Assembly (NCBI RefSeq): GCF_030209475.1
Contig: NZ_JARVRW010000001.1
Coordinates: 248,001 to 312,000, forward strand
Source of the DNA: Microbacterium sp. lyk4-40-TSB-66
Lineage (GTDB): Bacteria > Actinomycetota > Actinomycetes > Actinomycetales > Microbacteriaceae
DNA length: 64,000 nucleotides
Direction: 5' to 3'
Notes under the pieces: generated by a model
What the model was told of the DNA's origin: nothing
Databases searched by the model: none
What the model saw: the letters and a program-made list of their open reading frames with translations, nothing else
Made by a program: the position numbers and the translations under genes
Shown: piece by piece, positions 19,765-28,711 of the stretch
How positions within the stretch are numbered: the first letter of the stretch is position 1
Layout: every line of letters starts with the position of its first letter

Positions 19765-21975
19765 TCAGCGCGTCGAGCGGCGTCGCCGAACCGCGCCGAA
19801 TGCGATGACTGCGGCAACGAAGACCGCACTTGCGATGATGGATGACACGATCAGCGGCCACGCCGGCGGGGCATAACTGACCGAGACGATCGAGCCCGCC
19901 TCGTCCGGCGAGATCTCGACCCTCGTCAGGTACCCGCGGAGAGGGTCGCCCAATTTACCGCCGTTGACCGTGTAACCGGGCCAGGCGAGGCGGCTCAGCG
20001 CGACGCTCCCTCCGTCGGACGGGACGGAGGTGACGCGGAAAGTCGTTTCGAGAGGGGAGTCCTCGAGTACCTCGACGCTCGTTCCCTCGCTCGACCACGT
20101 CACCGAGCCGACGTCCGCCGTAGCTTCGTCACGAGTCCACACCACGCTATGGCGGCCCACGAAGGTTCGCGACCAGCCCGCGGGTGGAGCCATAGACGCG
20201 AGGTCGGCGACGGAGCGTTGGTCGTCTTCGAGGATCTGCACCGAGTCAAGCGACATCAGGTCCGCGACGGGAGCGCCGGTCTCGGCATCCGTGTCGAAAA
20301 GCTTGTCGACAGCCTCGGGGCACGTCCGTCCGTCGTAGGACAGGCAAAGATCCTGTGCCATGGCCTGGAACTCGACGGGCGTGTACAGATTGAGCACGTT
20401 CACGCGATCGGTGAGGTACCACATGTTGGCGAACTCGACCTCGTCGAACACCGCCTCCGACATGCCGAGCGGCGAGCCCACCACCATCCCTTCGCCGTAA
20501 CCGGTGGGCATCCCTTCCGTGTAGGCCGATGCTTCGTCTTCGTAGGGCGCACGTGACACGAGGGCATCGGCGAACATCACGGACTGCAGAGCAACCACGA
20601 CGGCGCCCGTCGCCGCCACGATCGCAGCTGTCCGCCTCCGCGCCGCGGGCCGGGCTCGACGGAGCAGGATGACAGCGATAAGGGCGGCACCGGTGAGGGC
20701 GGCGAAAATGAGGTGACGGCGCCACCCGAGGGGGACCTGGCTGAAGGCGAGCCAGAAGGGCGCAGCCCAGAGTGCTGCCACAGCGACCAGACGACCGCGG
20801 GTCAACACCCACTTGCCCTCGGCGCGCGAGAGCAGGAGGCACGCGAGGCAGATGACGATGAGCGCGACCCAGGGCATGGTGCGGGCGGGGAAACGGAGCG
20901 GCCCCAGCGCAGAAGGGCCCACGGCCAGAGCGGTCGCCATCGCGCCGAAGATCAACAATGCGCCCCATTCGACCCACGCATCACGGACTCGGTGCCACGG
21001 GACGACGGCGAGGAGGGGCAGCAGCCAGAAGATGTAGAGCAGCGGGACGTCGGTATAACGTCCCCACCACCCGGTGAGGTCGGTCTGCCCGGAGGGGACG
21101 GATGAGGTGCCGAGGCCGGTGAGCGTGACGACGAGGAAGCCGTCGTTCCCGATTGACGATGAACGCGCCGTCACCGAAGCGGTGAGCACTCCCGGGAGGT
21201 AGACCGTGAGGGCGATGAGCGCCGCGGGGACACCGGCGAGGACCGTACGCATTGCCGCGGTGGAGTCGCGGCGGACGGCCGCCATGATCAGCAGGGCCAT
21301 GAAGTAGAACACCAGCATGACCGTGCCTTGCACGTATCCGACTGTGATCAGCATGTATACCGCGATGTAGGCGGCGAGGAGCCATGCACCGCCCCGCCTG
21401 ATCCAGACCCGAAGGGCGGCGACGGCCCAGGCGAAGAACGCCCAGGTGATCATGTTCGTCACCCAGCTGGTGGCATCCATGAAGAAGGTGAAGCCCGCGA
21501 ACGGCGCGGCGATACCCGCCACGAGCGACCAAGAACGTCGTGCGCCGTGGGCTCGGGTCATGCAGTAAACGCCCATCGACCCGATGACCAGGAAGAAGAT
21601 CTTGATGACCGTGGAGGCGACGACGGCGTTGGATGCGGCGGCGACGAACAGGCCGACGCCCAGGATGACCGGGTTCCAGAGACCCCATTGCCCCTCGGCC
21701 ACGTAGTTTCCCGCCATCCAGGCGGCGGGGTTCATCAGGGGCCAGGTTCCGCCGGCGACCTGCTGGCCCAGCTCGTACCACTGCCCGTATGCGCCGTCTG
21801 GGGTGTCGGCGAAGAAGTAGAACTGCCGGTTGAAGAGTACGGGGAACAGTGCAACGACGGCCGTGAAGGCCGCGACCGCGAGGAGGGTCAACGCCTCTTT
21901 CCGCGCACCCGACGGGAGCACGGGTGTCGGCGTCGACGCGGCGGAGACGGGCGCGACGGAGGCAGGTGCAGACAT
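19765..21975 (-). CDS. YfhO-like giant membrane protein, probable GT-C transferase
   Basis: 736 residues with about 12-13 membrane segments (first about 29-50, last about 703-728), and a large extracytoplasmic domain at about 460-695. The first outer loop has FADTPDGAYGQWYELGQQ with acidic residues, as in YfhO/GT-C proteins. TWPLMNPAAWMAGNY resembles the same family. The C-terminal beta-rich outer domain ends in LAWPGYTVNGG, a motif common in YfhO-type proteins. It is convergent with glfT2 and divergent from the 22051 gene. It probably transfers a sugar from a polyprenyl carrier to the wall glycan or a teichoic polymer; specificity is unknown. Confidence 0.65.
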   Translation of the reverse strand: MSAPASVAPVSAASTPTPVLPSGARKEALTLLAVAAFTAVVALFPVLFNRQFYFFADTPDGAYGQWYELGQQVAGGTWPLMNPAAWMAGNYVAEGQWGLWNPVILGVGLFVAAASNAVVASTVIKIFFLVIGSMGVYCMTRAHGARRSWSLVAGIAAPFAGFTFFMDATSWVTNMITWAFFAWAVAALRVWIRRGGAWLLAAYIAVYMLITVGYVQGTVMLVFYFMALLIMAAVRRDSTAAMRTVLAGVPAALIALTVYLPGVLTASVTARSSSIGNDGFLVVTLTGLGTSSVPSGQTDLTGWWGRYTDVPLLYIFWLLPLLAVVPWHRVRDAWVEWGALLIFGAMATALAVGPSALGPLRFPARTMPWVALIVICLACLLLSRAEGKWVLTRGRLVAVAALWAAPFWLAFSQVPLGWRRHLIFAALTGAALIAVILLRRARPAARRRTAAIVAATGAVVVALQSVMFADALVSRAPYEDEASAYTEGMPTGYGEGMVVGSPLGMSEAVFDEVEFANMWYLTDRVNVLNLYTPVEFQAMAQDLCLSYDGRTCPEAVDKLFDTDAETGAPVADLMSLDSVQILEDDQRSVADLASMAPPAGWSRTFVGRHSVVWTRDEATADVGSVTWSSEGTSVEVLEDSPLETTFRVTSVPSDGGSVALSRLAWPGYTVNGGKLGDPLRGYLTRVEISPDEAGSIVSVSYAPPAWPLIVSSIIASAVFVAAVIAFGAVRRRRSTR

Positions 21976-21983
21976 GGTGCTTC

Positions 21984-21989
21984 AGTCTA
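21984..21989 (-). promoter_or_regulatory. Putative -10 (TAGACT) of the YfhO-like gene
   Basis: TAGACT on the minus strand lies 8 nt before the ATG at 21975, so the mRNA is probably leaderless. No clear -35 or ribosome binding site is present. Confidence 0.5.
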
Positions 21990-22037
21990 GATCGGCCTTG
22001 CCGGGACGCCGCTGCACGCCCCGGTGAGATGGCCGTC

Positions 22038-22043
22038 TAGGCT
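22038..22043 (+). promoter_or_regulatory. Putative -10 (TAGGCT) of the DUF6541-like gene
   Basis: TAGGCT lies 7 nt before the ATG at 22051 and no Shine-Dalgarno is present. It faces the opposite -10 at 21984-21989. Confidence 0.5.
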
Positions 22044-22050
22044 TGCGCCG

Positions 22051-24084
22051 ATGTTCGGAGACTGGATGACCGCCGTGGTGGTCGCGATCACCGCCGTCGT
22101 CGTCCTCATCGTGCCGGGCTTTGTGGTGACTTACCCGCTGCGGCTCGATCTGCTCGCGCGCGTCGCGGTCTCCGGCCTCGCCTCGATCCTTGCTCTCGGC
22201 GTCGCGGGTGTCATAGACGGTCTGTTGGGTGTGGCTTGGGCGCCCTGGCATCCACTCGCGGTGGCCGTCGCCGGCGCGACCGGCGCGCACTTTTGCGCCC
22301 CGCGCGAGAGGCGCGTACGCGACGGAGGGGAGCGAGGATGGTGGATCGCCGGCGTCTGGGCGGTTTCGGCGGTGGCCCTCGTCGCCGTGACATTCGCCGC
22401 GGTCCCCGATCCGGCGCGCGTGTCGCAGACGTACGACAACGTCTTCCATCTGTCGGCGGTGGCGGAGATCCTGGCCGGGGGAGATCCGTCGTCCCTTGCC
22501 CTGCGCACCGTCATCCAGCCCGCTAGCACCTGGGCGTATTACCCGGCCGGGTGGCACACCCTCGTCGCGTCGATCACGATGGTCACGGGGGCGGCTGTCC
22601 CCGTCGCCGCGAACGCCGCGTGGATCGCGATCGCGGTCGGTCTCTGGATGCCGGGTGTTACCTGGCTGACCCGCGTGCTCCTGCCGCCGACGCGACCCGG
22701 CATCGTCGCCATTGTTGCGCTCCCCCTGTCGATCTCGTTCGCGGCCATGCCCTACGGCCTTCTGACGTGGGGGTCGCTCTACCCGACATTCCTCGCGACG
22801 GCGTTGCTGCCGACCGCGATTGCGGTGCCCATCGTGGTCGCGCGACGCGCGCGTCGTGAGGTCGCGATGCGGCGCTGGCGCGTGACGTTGCTCGGCTCGA
22901 TCGCGATCGCAGGGTGCGTGTTCGCGCTCGCGATCGCCCAGCCTCGCGTCCTTGCGTCGTGGGCGCTCATGCTGGTGCCCCTGGTCTTGTTCGCCGTGCT
23001 GCGCCTCGTTCGCACCGAATGGGGTGCGGGCGGGGCGCGGCGGCGCCGCGCGATGCGGTTCGTCCTCGGCACGGGTGTCACGTTCGTCGTCGCTGCCGCC
23101 GCCGCCTTGTTCGTCGCGGCGCGTGTCCTCGGCATCTTCGACCGGCCCCTCGAGGATCGTCTGAGCGGCCCACAGGCCGAGGCGACCCAGTCCATCGGCG
23201 ACGGGGTCATTTCCGTCTTGCTGCAGGCGTGGCCGACCGGGGTGGGGTTGCAGGTGACCGCGCCTTCCCTCGCGCTAGCCGCCCTCGTCGTCCTGGGTGT
23301 CGTCTTCGCGGCCGGCATGCCACGTGTTCGTTGGATCGTCGTGTCGTACGCGGCGGTTCTCGTCCTGTTCGCGCTGGCTGCCGGCTCCGACGAGGTGGTA
23401 GCGAAGCTCCTGACGGGCATCTGGTACAAAGACCGGTACCGTCTGTCTTCTCTCATCCCCGTGCTCGGCGTGCCCCTGGCGACTCTGGGTATTCTCGGGC
23501 TCGTCGACCGCGTGACGGCGCGCCTGAGAACCATACGCCGGCCGTCCCGCGTGTCGGCGGCCGCCAGTGCGGCCGTCGCGACCGTCTCGTGCGTGGTGCT
23601 CGCCACAGGTGGCGTGACCTCCGCCGTGCGGGAGGTCTTCCGCATGCCGGTAGCGAACGCGACGACCGAGGTCGTCTCGTCCGCCCAGATCGACCTCATG
23701 AGAAGGCTCCCGGACACCGTCCCCGCGGATCAGAGGGTGCTGGGAGATCCGTGGGATGGGTCGGCATGGTCCCGGCTCTACGGTGATCGGGAGCCGGTCT
23801 TCCCTCATGTGAACGGCGTCTGGGACGCAGATCGGAGCCTCGTCGCTCAGAACCTGCCGGCGCTCCTTGACGACCCCGCGGTGTGCTTCGCCCTAGATCG
23901 TCTCCGGGTCCGCTTCGTGCTCTACAGTCCGCACGCGGTCGCCGGGGGGGACCCAGCCGGCAACCTTTTCGGTGGAGTGCACGCCGCAGTGGAGGCGGGC
24001 CTGTTCACTCCCGTGGAAAGCTCCGCGGACACGGTTCTCTACCGCATTGATCAGTGCGGTCCGCTTCCCGATCCCACGGGGTAA
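22051..24084 (+). CDS. DUF6541-like multi-pass membrane protein, probable GT-C
   Basis: 677 residues with roughly 13 membrane segments starting at residue 5, then an extracytoplasmic C-terminal part of about 150 residues. The first large outer loop contains SQTYDNVFHLSAV, with an acidic residue where GT-C enzymes have their catalytic Asp, and PASTWAYYPAGWHTL, seen in this actinobacterial family. The C-terminus includes VLGDPWDGSAWSRLYGDREP. The ATG at 22051 follows a -10 box by 7 nt. Another possible start is the ATG at 22066. The gene belongs to the glycan locus; the substrate is unknown. Confidence 0.7.
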   Translation: MFGDWMTAVVVAITAVVVLIVPGFVVTYPLRLDLLARVAVSGLASILALGVAGVIDGLLGVAWAPWHPLAVAVAGATGAHFCAPRERRVRDGGERGWWIAGVWAVSAVALVAVTFAAVPDPARVSQTYDNVFHLSAVAEILAGGDPSSLALRTVIQPASTWAYYPAGWHTLVASITMVTGAAVPVAANAAWIAIAVGLWMPGVTWLTRVLLPPTRPGIVAIVALPLSISFAAMPYGLLTWGSLYPTFLATALLPTAIAVPIVVARRARREVAMRRWRVTLLGSIAIAGCVFALAIAQPRVLASWALMLVPLVLFAVLRLVRTEWGAGGARRRRAMRFVLGTGVTFVVAAAAALFVAARVLGIFDRPLEDRLSGPQAEATQSIGDGVISVLLQAWPTGVGLQVTAPSLALAALVVLGVVFAAGMPRVRWIVVSYAAVLVLFALAAGSDEVVAKLLTGIWYKDRYRLSSLIPVLGVPLATLGILGLVDRVTARLRTIRRPSRVSAAASAAVATVSCVVLATGGVTSAVREVFRMPVANATTEVVSSAQIDLMRRLPDTVPADQRVLGDPWDGSAWSRLYGDREPVFPHVNGVWDADRSLVAQNLPALLDDPAVCFALDRLRVRFVLYSPHAVAGGDPAGNLFGGVHAAVEAGLFTPVESSADTVLYRIDQCGPLPDPTG

Positions 24085-24227
24085 GGCGGGGGCTCGTGAT
24101 AGCGTGACCGGACTCGTCGCGAAGCATCTCCCCGCTCGTGGCGCGCCCCCCACCTGAGGTGCCCCCGCCCGTCCAGAAGGGCCGCTGCGCGCCCTAGCCG
24201 TGTCGATCACGGCTCGCAGGAGAACAG

Positions 24228-26384
24228 ATGAACCCGACCGTCGCCTCCCCTTCCGCACCGATCGTGCGAGCTCGCCGACAGGATCTGGACGGTCTCCGAG
24301 CCGTAGCTGTGCTGCTGGTCGCGGTGTATCACGTCTGGGTGGGGCGGGTATCGGGAGGCGTCGACGTCTTCCTTCTCCTATCGGGGTTCTTCGTCGGTGG
24401 GGGGATCGTCCGGGCGTGCCTCCGAGGCGATTTCGAACTGGGAACCTTCGTCGTCCGCACGGCCCGCCGGCTTCTGCCGATGCTCGTGACCGTCCTCGCG
24501 GGCTGCATGCTGCTAACGGTGGCGGTTCTGCCCCCCGGCGCGTGGACGGAGAGCGCACGGCAGACCCTGGCTTCTGTCTTCTATGTGGAGAACTGGTATC
24601 TCGCGGTCACCGGCCGGGAGTACGCGGGGGCCGCCGTGGTCGACTCGCCGTTCCAGCACCTGTGGTCGATGTCGGTGCAGGGACAACTCTTCGTGGGCAT
24701 CGCGGTATTGGCGATGGCCGGGATGATCGGGCAGCGTCGACGCGGGCGCAGACTCGACGCGCGAACGACATCGATCGTGCTCGTCCTAGCCTGCGGAGCC
24801 TCCTTCGCGTGGGCCTGCGTCGGGGTGTGGACGGATCCGGCGTGGGCCTACTTCGACACGCTCGCTCGAGCGTGGGAATTCCTGCTCGGCACGGTTCTCG
24901 CCCTCGTGATGGACCAAAGGATGCGCGCGGCGGACGACGGGTCGCGCTGGAGGGGACGGGCGACAGCGAGCGCGTTGGCGGCGTGGGCGGGTCTGGTCGC
25001 GATCCTTCTGACCGGGGTCCTCGTCGACGGTGCGGACCTCTTTCCCGGCCCGGCCACGTTGCTCCCGTTGGCCGGTGCCGCCCTGGTCGTGCTCCTTCCG
25101 GGCGGACACGGGGGTCCGGCCCGAATACTCTCGTGGTACCCCTTCGTCGTCGCCGGGCGGTACGCGTACGCGTTCTACCTTTGGCATTGGCCCATACTCG
25201 TCCTCGCCATCCGGCTCCGTGACCGCCCCGAGGTCGGCTGGCTGGCCGGTTCGGCGGTTCTCCTGATCAGCGCCGTATTGGCGTGGGTGACGGTCCAGCT
25301 CGTGCAGTCGCTTTTCCCTCTCGACGCTCCCGCGATCCGGCGCGTCGGCACCGGCGCCGCGTCAAGCGCGCCGGCGGCAGGGCGCGCTCGCGCGCGCTTC
25401 ACCGCGATGGAATCTTTCCTGCGCCGACGGCGTCGCGGACCCCGCCGCCCGATCCTTCGGCCCGTCGTCGTTTTGGCCGGGGTCTTGGTGGTGGCCCTGC
25501 CCACGGCCTGGCTCGTACGCGTCGACGTCGCTCGTAGCGAGCTGGGGAACCTGGCGCAGGATCTCACGCGCTACCCGGGCGCTGCGGCTGCCGCGTTCCC
25601 GGATCTCTTCCACTGGAACACCGATGACGGGATCATCCCCGCTGTCGCCCTGGCGTCGGAGGATAAACCGCGGACGGTGACCGATGGGTGCAACGCGGTC
25701 GAGGATGAGGTCGTCCTGTGTTCGTACGGCGACCTCGGTGCCCCGAGGGTCGTCGCGGTGGCCGGTGGCTCTCACACCGAGCAGTGGATTGAAGCGATCG
25801 CTGCGCTGGGGGAGGAGGAAGGCTTCCGCGTCGACTCCCTCATAAAGTGGAGCTGCGAGCTGGCCGACGGCCCGCAAGACGTCGAGTACTTCGACGAGGT
25901 GTGCCTGTCGTGGGCGGCGAACGCACTCGACACTCTGACCGCGCGCGCCCCTGACGCGGTCTTCACGACGTGGACCCGCCCCTCTCCCGCCGGCGCGGAA
26001 CGCCGTGAGATCGTCCCTGGTGCGTACGAAAGGGCATGGGCGCGTCTCAGCGCGGCCGGTATCACTACCGTCGCCATCCGCGACAACCCGTGGACGGCGG
26101 CGGACCCCGTCGGGTGCATATCGGATGCGTCGATCGCGAACGAGCTCTGCGGAGTGGCGCGCGCGAGTGTTCTCGATGAGACCCCTCCGCTCTTCGGCGC
26201 GCCGAACCAAGGCTCCCTCGTACGCCCGTTGGATCTCACCGATCTGCTCTGCCCGGATGACTGGTGCACTTTCGCGCAGGGCGGACGGCTGGTCTACCGC
26301 GACGATCACCACCTGACGAACTCATGGGCACTGTCGACGGTGCCTGTTCTGCAGCAACGGATGATGCCCCTCCTGGGGTGGTGA
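24228..26384 (+). CDS. OafA/OatA-like membrane O-acyltransferase with SGNH domain
   Basis: 718 residues. The N-terminal half (about 15-345) is an acyltransferase-3 domain of about ten helices, with RRQDLDGLRAVAVLLVAVYH (the active-site Arg/His motif region) and GGVDVFLLLSGFF. A single further helix (about 410-430) leads to an extracytoplasmic SGNH domain. The nucleophile block there reads VAGGSHTEQW (Ser515, His516), and the end has DDHHLTNSW (Asp692/693, His694/695), the Asp-x2-His dyad. Such proteins O-acetylate exported glycans or peptidoglycan. Oddity: the usual GDS is GGS. A CAGGAG ribosome site precedes the ATG. Confidence 0.88.
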   Translation: MNPTVASPSAPIVRARRQDLDGLRAVAVLLVAVYHVWVGRVSGGVDVFLLLSGFFVGGGIVRACLRGDFELGTFVVRTARRLLPMLVTVLAGCMLLTVAVLPPGAWTESARQTLASVFYVENWYLAVTGREYAGAAVVDSPFQHLWSMSVQGQLFVGIAVLAMAGMIGQRRRGRRLDARTTSIVLVLACGASFAWACVGVWTDPAWAYFDTLARAWEFLLGTVLALVMDQRMRAADDGSRWRGRATASALAAWAGLVAILLTGVLVDGADLFPGPATLLPLAGAALVVLLPGGHGGPARILSWYPFVVAGRYAYAFYLWHWPILVLAIRLRDRPEVGWLAGSAVLLISAVLAWVTVQLVQSLFPLDAPAIRRVGTGAASSAPAAGRARARFTAMESFLRRRRRGPRRPILRPVVVLAGVLVVALPTAWLVRVDVARSELGNLAQDLTRYPGAAAAAFPDLFHWNTDDGIIPAVALASEDKPRTVTDGCNAVEDEVVLCSYGDLGAPRVVAVAGGSHTEQWIEAIAALGEEEGFRVDSLIKWSCELADGPQDVEYFDEVCLSWAANALDTLTARAPDAVFTTWTRPSPAGAERREIVPGAYERAWARLSAAGITTVAIRDNPWTAADPVGCISDASIANELCGVARASVLDETPPLFGAPNQGSLVRPLDLTDLLCPDDWCTFAQGGRLVYRDDHHLTNSWALSTVPVLQQRMMPLLGW

Positions 26385-26625
26385 ATCTCGACGTGGCGGC
26401 CCCGCGGGGTGCGCTACGTTTCCTTTAGCTCGACCTTCCGCTCCTTGGTGCGGAGATGCGAGGCAGGTCCCCTCGAGGCCGCCGCCCTGACGGCGGTGAG
26501 TTGTGCGCCGGGTTCGTCGTGCAGGTGATGGTGGGCCGCCATTGCCTCTCCGTGCTCCCGGGTGGCCCGTGTCCGCGCGCGGGGAGAAGAGCTGCGACCC
26601 CACCCACCCGAGACAGGGAACATCT

Positions 26626-27468
26626 ATGAAGACCCGCATTTCCGTCACCGCCGCGTGCGTGGCCGTAGCCGCCATGTTGGCCGCGCCCGCGGCGTACGCC
26701 GCTCCCGCCGCTCCCGACTACGTCCGCACCGCCTACGATGGCGCGATCTACGAGGTGACGGATGACGATGCCCGCCCCCTCACGTTCGACGAGTGGGCGC
26801 AGCTCGGCTTCCCCGCCTTCGACGACGCGGCTACGGTCTACCAGAAGGTGCTGTCGTTCCCGACGGTGTCGGCGATCACCTTCTTCGAGCGCGCCGGGGT
26901 CGAGCTGACGCAGGACGTCACATGGGACGAGTACCGCAACGCCGGTTTCCCGGCCGTCTTGACGGCCGTGTGGGGGCCCGACATCTCGGTGCACAAGTGG
27001 GGTACCTCCGACGAACTCATCGCCGAGGACGCCGCCGGCGACGTGCTGAAGCTGACCTACCCGCAGTGGCGTGACGCGGGATTCCCGGCGTTCACGGTGC
27101 GGGAGGGGCGCGGATTCGTGCGGTTGTCCTGGGATGGCAGTGGAGGGATCGCCTACATGTGCGACACGGCCGCAGGTAAGGGCGGACGCCTCACCTACGA
27201 GCAGTGGACCAGCCTGGGTTCGCCCACACCTCTCGCCGTCACCCGGACCGCGAACGACTCCGTCTTCCGTCGGAGCCCAGATCACCCGAGCCTGGCTTAC
27301 CTGGGTGCGATGACCTACAGGTACGACGATTCGGTGGCCCGATGGATGGGCCCCCGCAGCCTGACCTATCCGGAGTGGGTGGCCATGGGCTCGCCTACGC
27401 CCCTGGAAGGGACCCGTGTGTTCCCCGACCTGTTCTGCGGGTACTCAGACCCGTCGGCTTGGTCCTAA
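26626..27468 (+). CDS. Secreted W-x3-G-x-P repeat protein, paralogue of the 2352 gene
   Basis: 280 residues. It has a signal peptide (MKTR, hydrophobic 6-22, cleavage near PAAYAAP), then five repeats with the end motifs LTFDEWAQLGFP, VTWDEYRNAGFP, LTYPQWRDAGFP, LTYEQWTSLGSP and LTYPEWVAMGSP. Most units include an internal 'V/I-x-F/W' strand, as in SAITFFERAG, which matches SAVTFFGQTR in the 2352 protein. It lacks the Ig-like and Excalibur domains of that paralogue. An AGGGAA ribosome site precedes the ATG, and a strong hairpin follows the stop. The function is unknown; five similar units could close a small beta-propeller. Confidence 0.82.
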   Translation: MKTRISVTAACVAVAAMLAAPAAYAAPAAPDYVRTAYDGAIYEVTDDDARPLTFDEWAQLGFPAFDDAATVYQKVLSFPTVSAITFFERAGVELTQDVTWDEYRNAGFPAVLTAVWGPDISVHKWGTSDELIAEDAAGDVLKLTYPQWRDAGFPAFTVREGRGFVRLSWDGSGGIAYMCDTAAGKGGRLTYEQWTSLGSPTPLAVTRTANDSVFRRSPDHPSLAYLGAMTYRYDDSVARWMGPRSLTYPEWVAMGSPTPLEGTRVFPDLFCGYSDPSAWS

Positions 27469-27475
27469 CGAGAGC

Positions 27476-27514
27476 GTCTGTGCTTGCCGCTCGCAGAGGA
27501 CGGCGAGCACAGAC
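27476..27514. terminator. Hairpin terminator between convergent genes
   Basis: GTCTGTGCTTGCCG (27476-27489) pairs with CGGCGAGCACAGAC (27501-27514), 14 bp with one G-U and an 11-nt loop. There is no T-tract. Confidence 0.6.
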
Positions 27515-27574
27515 CTGCCCGGCGATCACGAGACAAGCAGCCGTCGGCGGCTTCCATCGCGTGAAACCGATCGG

Positions 27575-28576
27575 CTATACGGCCGGTCGAACCTGCTCCA
27601 GCGGGGGCATCGGCTTCCAGGACGCATCGCGTGAGATCTTCCGCCCGTCACGCAGTCCGCGGAAGAGGTGGCTGGTGCCACTGACCTTCCGCTCCACGAC
27701 GACAAGGCGGATCAGCTCTTTGACGAACGTCAGGACTGTTCCCACGGTGAAAGGGAGAACGCGGTACACGCCCAACGCCCGGTAGTACTTCTTCAGGTAC
27801 GCGCGGTTTCGCATGATGTAGTAGCGGTACGCGTCGCTCGAGGCGTTCATGTGGCGGATGCCCATGTCCCACTGTTTGATCTCGCGCGTGCGGCGCAAGA
27901 CGAACTCGTCGACGATGACGGACGGCGTCTCGCGTGAAGCGAGCCAGCCGTAGAGCTGGTCGTCCCAGTAGATGAAGAAGCGCGGGTCGGGCAGACCGAT
28001 CTTCGCCACGATGTCGCGGTGGATGAACATGCCCTCGAAACAGCCCGAGTTCATGGGCTTGAATCCTGAACCGTCGAAGTCCGCCGGCGCGTACGGGATG
28101 GGGATCGCCATCGACTCTGCGACGCGGTACTGCCAGTAGAACTCGCTGCCGTCGAAGTCGTAGCGGCGCCCCTGGATGCTGTGGAAACGGGGGGCCCACT
28201 TGCCCATGCGCGCGAGGCCGTCGGAGACGACCTCGACGTCATCGTCCATGAGCCACATCCACTCGGAGCCGAGATCGTAGGCGACGCGCATTCCCTCACT
28301 GAAGCCACCGGAGCCGCCGGTGTTGGTCTCGAGGCGACGGTAGACGAGCTCGGTGGGAAGGCGGTCGCGGAACGACTCGACGACGTCGGTGGTGTCGTCA
28401 GTCGAAGCGTTGTCGATGATGACGAGGTGCCCGGGCGCCGGAGACATCCGCTCGATGCTCTCGAGCAGGCGCGTCAGCAATGGCGTGCGGTTGTAGGTGA
28501 CGACGACGATCGTCGCGGTCTTCGGGTCGAAGGCGGTATCCCGCGAGGGGGACGAGGCGTCGGCGTGCGCGGTCAT
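27575..28576 (-). CDS. GT2 glycosyltransferase of the GlfT1/rhamnosyltransferase type
   Basis: 333 residues. TATIVVVTYNRTPLLTRLLE begins the GT-A fold; IIDNASTDDT, the loop NTGGSGGFSEGMRVA and the metal site WMWLMDDDVEV follow. The loop and DDD motif closely match galactofuranosyltransferase GlfT1 and GT2 rhamnosyltransferases. FIYWDDQLYGWLA and the C-terminal YYIMRNRAYLKKYY are also typical. The ATG at 28576 was used because the extension upstream lacks the family pattern and a -10 box sits 9 nt before this ATG. It is a candidate for initiating the galactan or adding rhamnose; the sequence does not decide between them. Confidence 0.85.
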   Translation of the reverse strand: MTAHADASSPSRDTAFDPKTATIVVVTYNRTPLLTRLLESIERMSPAPGHLVIIDNASTDDTTDVVESFRDRLPTELVYRRLETNTGGSGGFSEGMRVAYDLGSEWMWLMDDDVEVVSDGLARMGKWAPRFHSIQGRRYDFDGSEFYWQYRVAESMAIPIPYAPADFDGSGFKPMNSGCFEGMFIHRDIVAKIGLPDPRFFIYWDDQLYGWLASRETPSVIVDEFVLRRTREIKQWDMGIRHMNASSDAYRYYIMRNRAYLKKYYRALGVYRVLPFTVGTVLTFVKELIRLVVVERKVSGTSHLFRGLRDGRKISRDASWKPMPPLEQVRPAV

Positions 28577-28585
28577 AGCCCGTCG

Positions 28586-28591
28586 ATCATA
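28586..28591 (-). promoter_or_regulatory. Putative -10 (TATGAT) of the 28576 GT2 gene
   Basis: TATGAT on the minus strand ends 9 nt before the ATG at 28576. This implies a leader of only a few bases. Confidence 0.5.
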
Positions 28592-28711
28592 ACTGTCCGT
28601 CCTTCGCGGAACCCGCACGGCCCGCGACGATCGCCCAGCCGTCGGCCGCACCGCTCACGCCGACGGCCTCACCAGCCCACCGCTCGATCGAGATGCTCTG
28701 CTCGATCGGGC

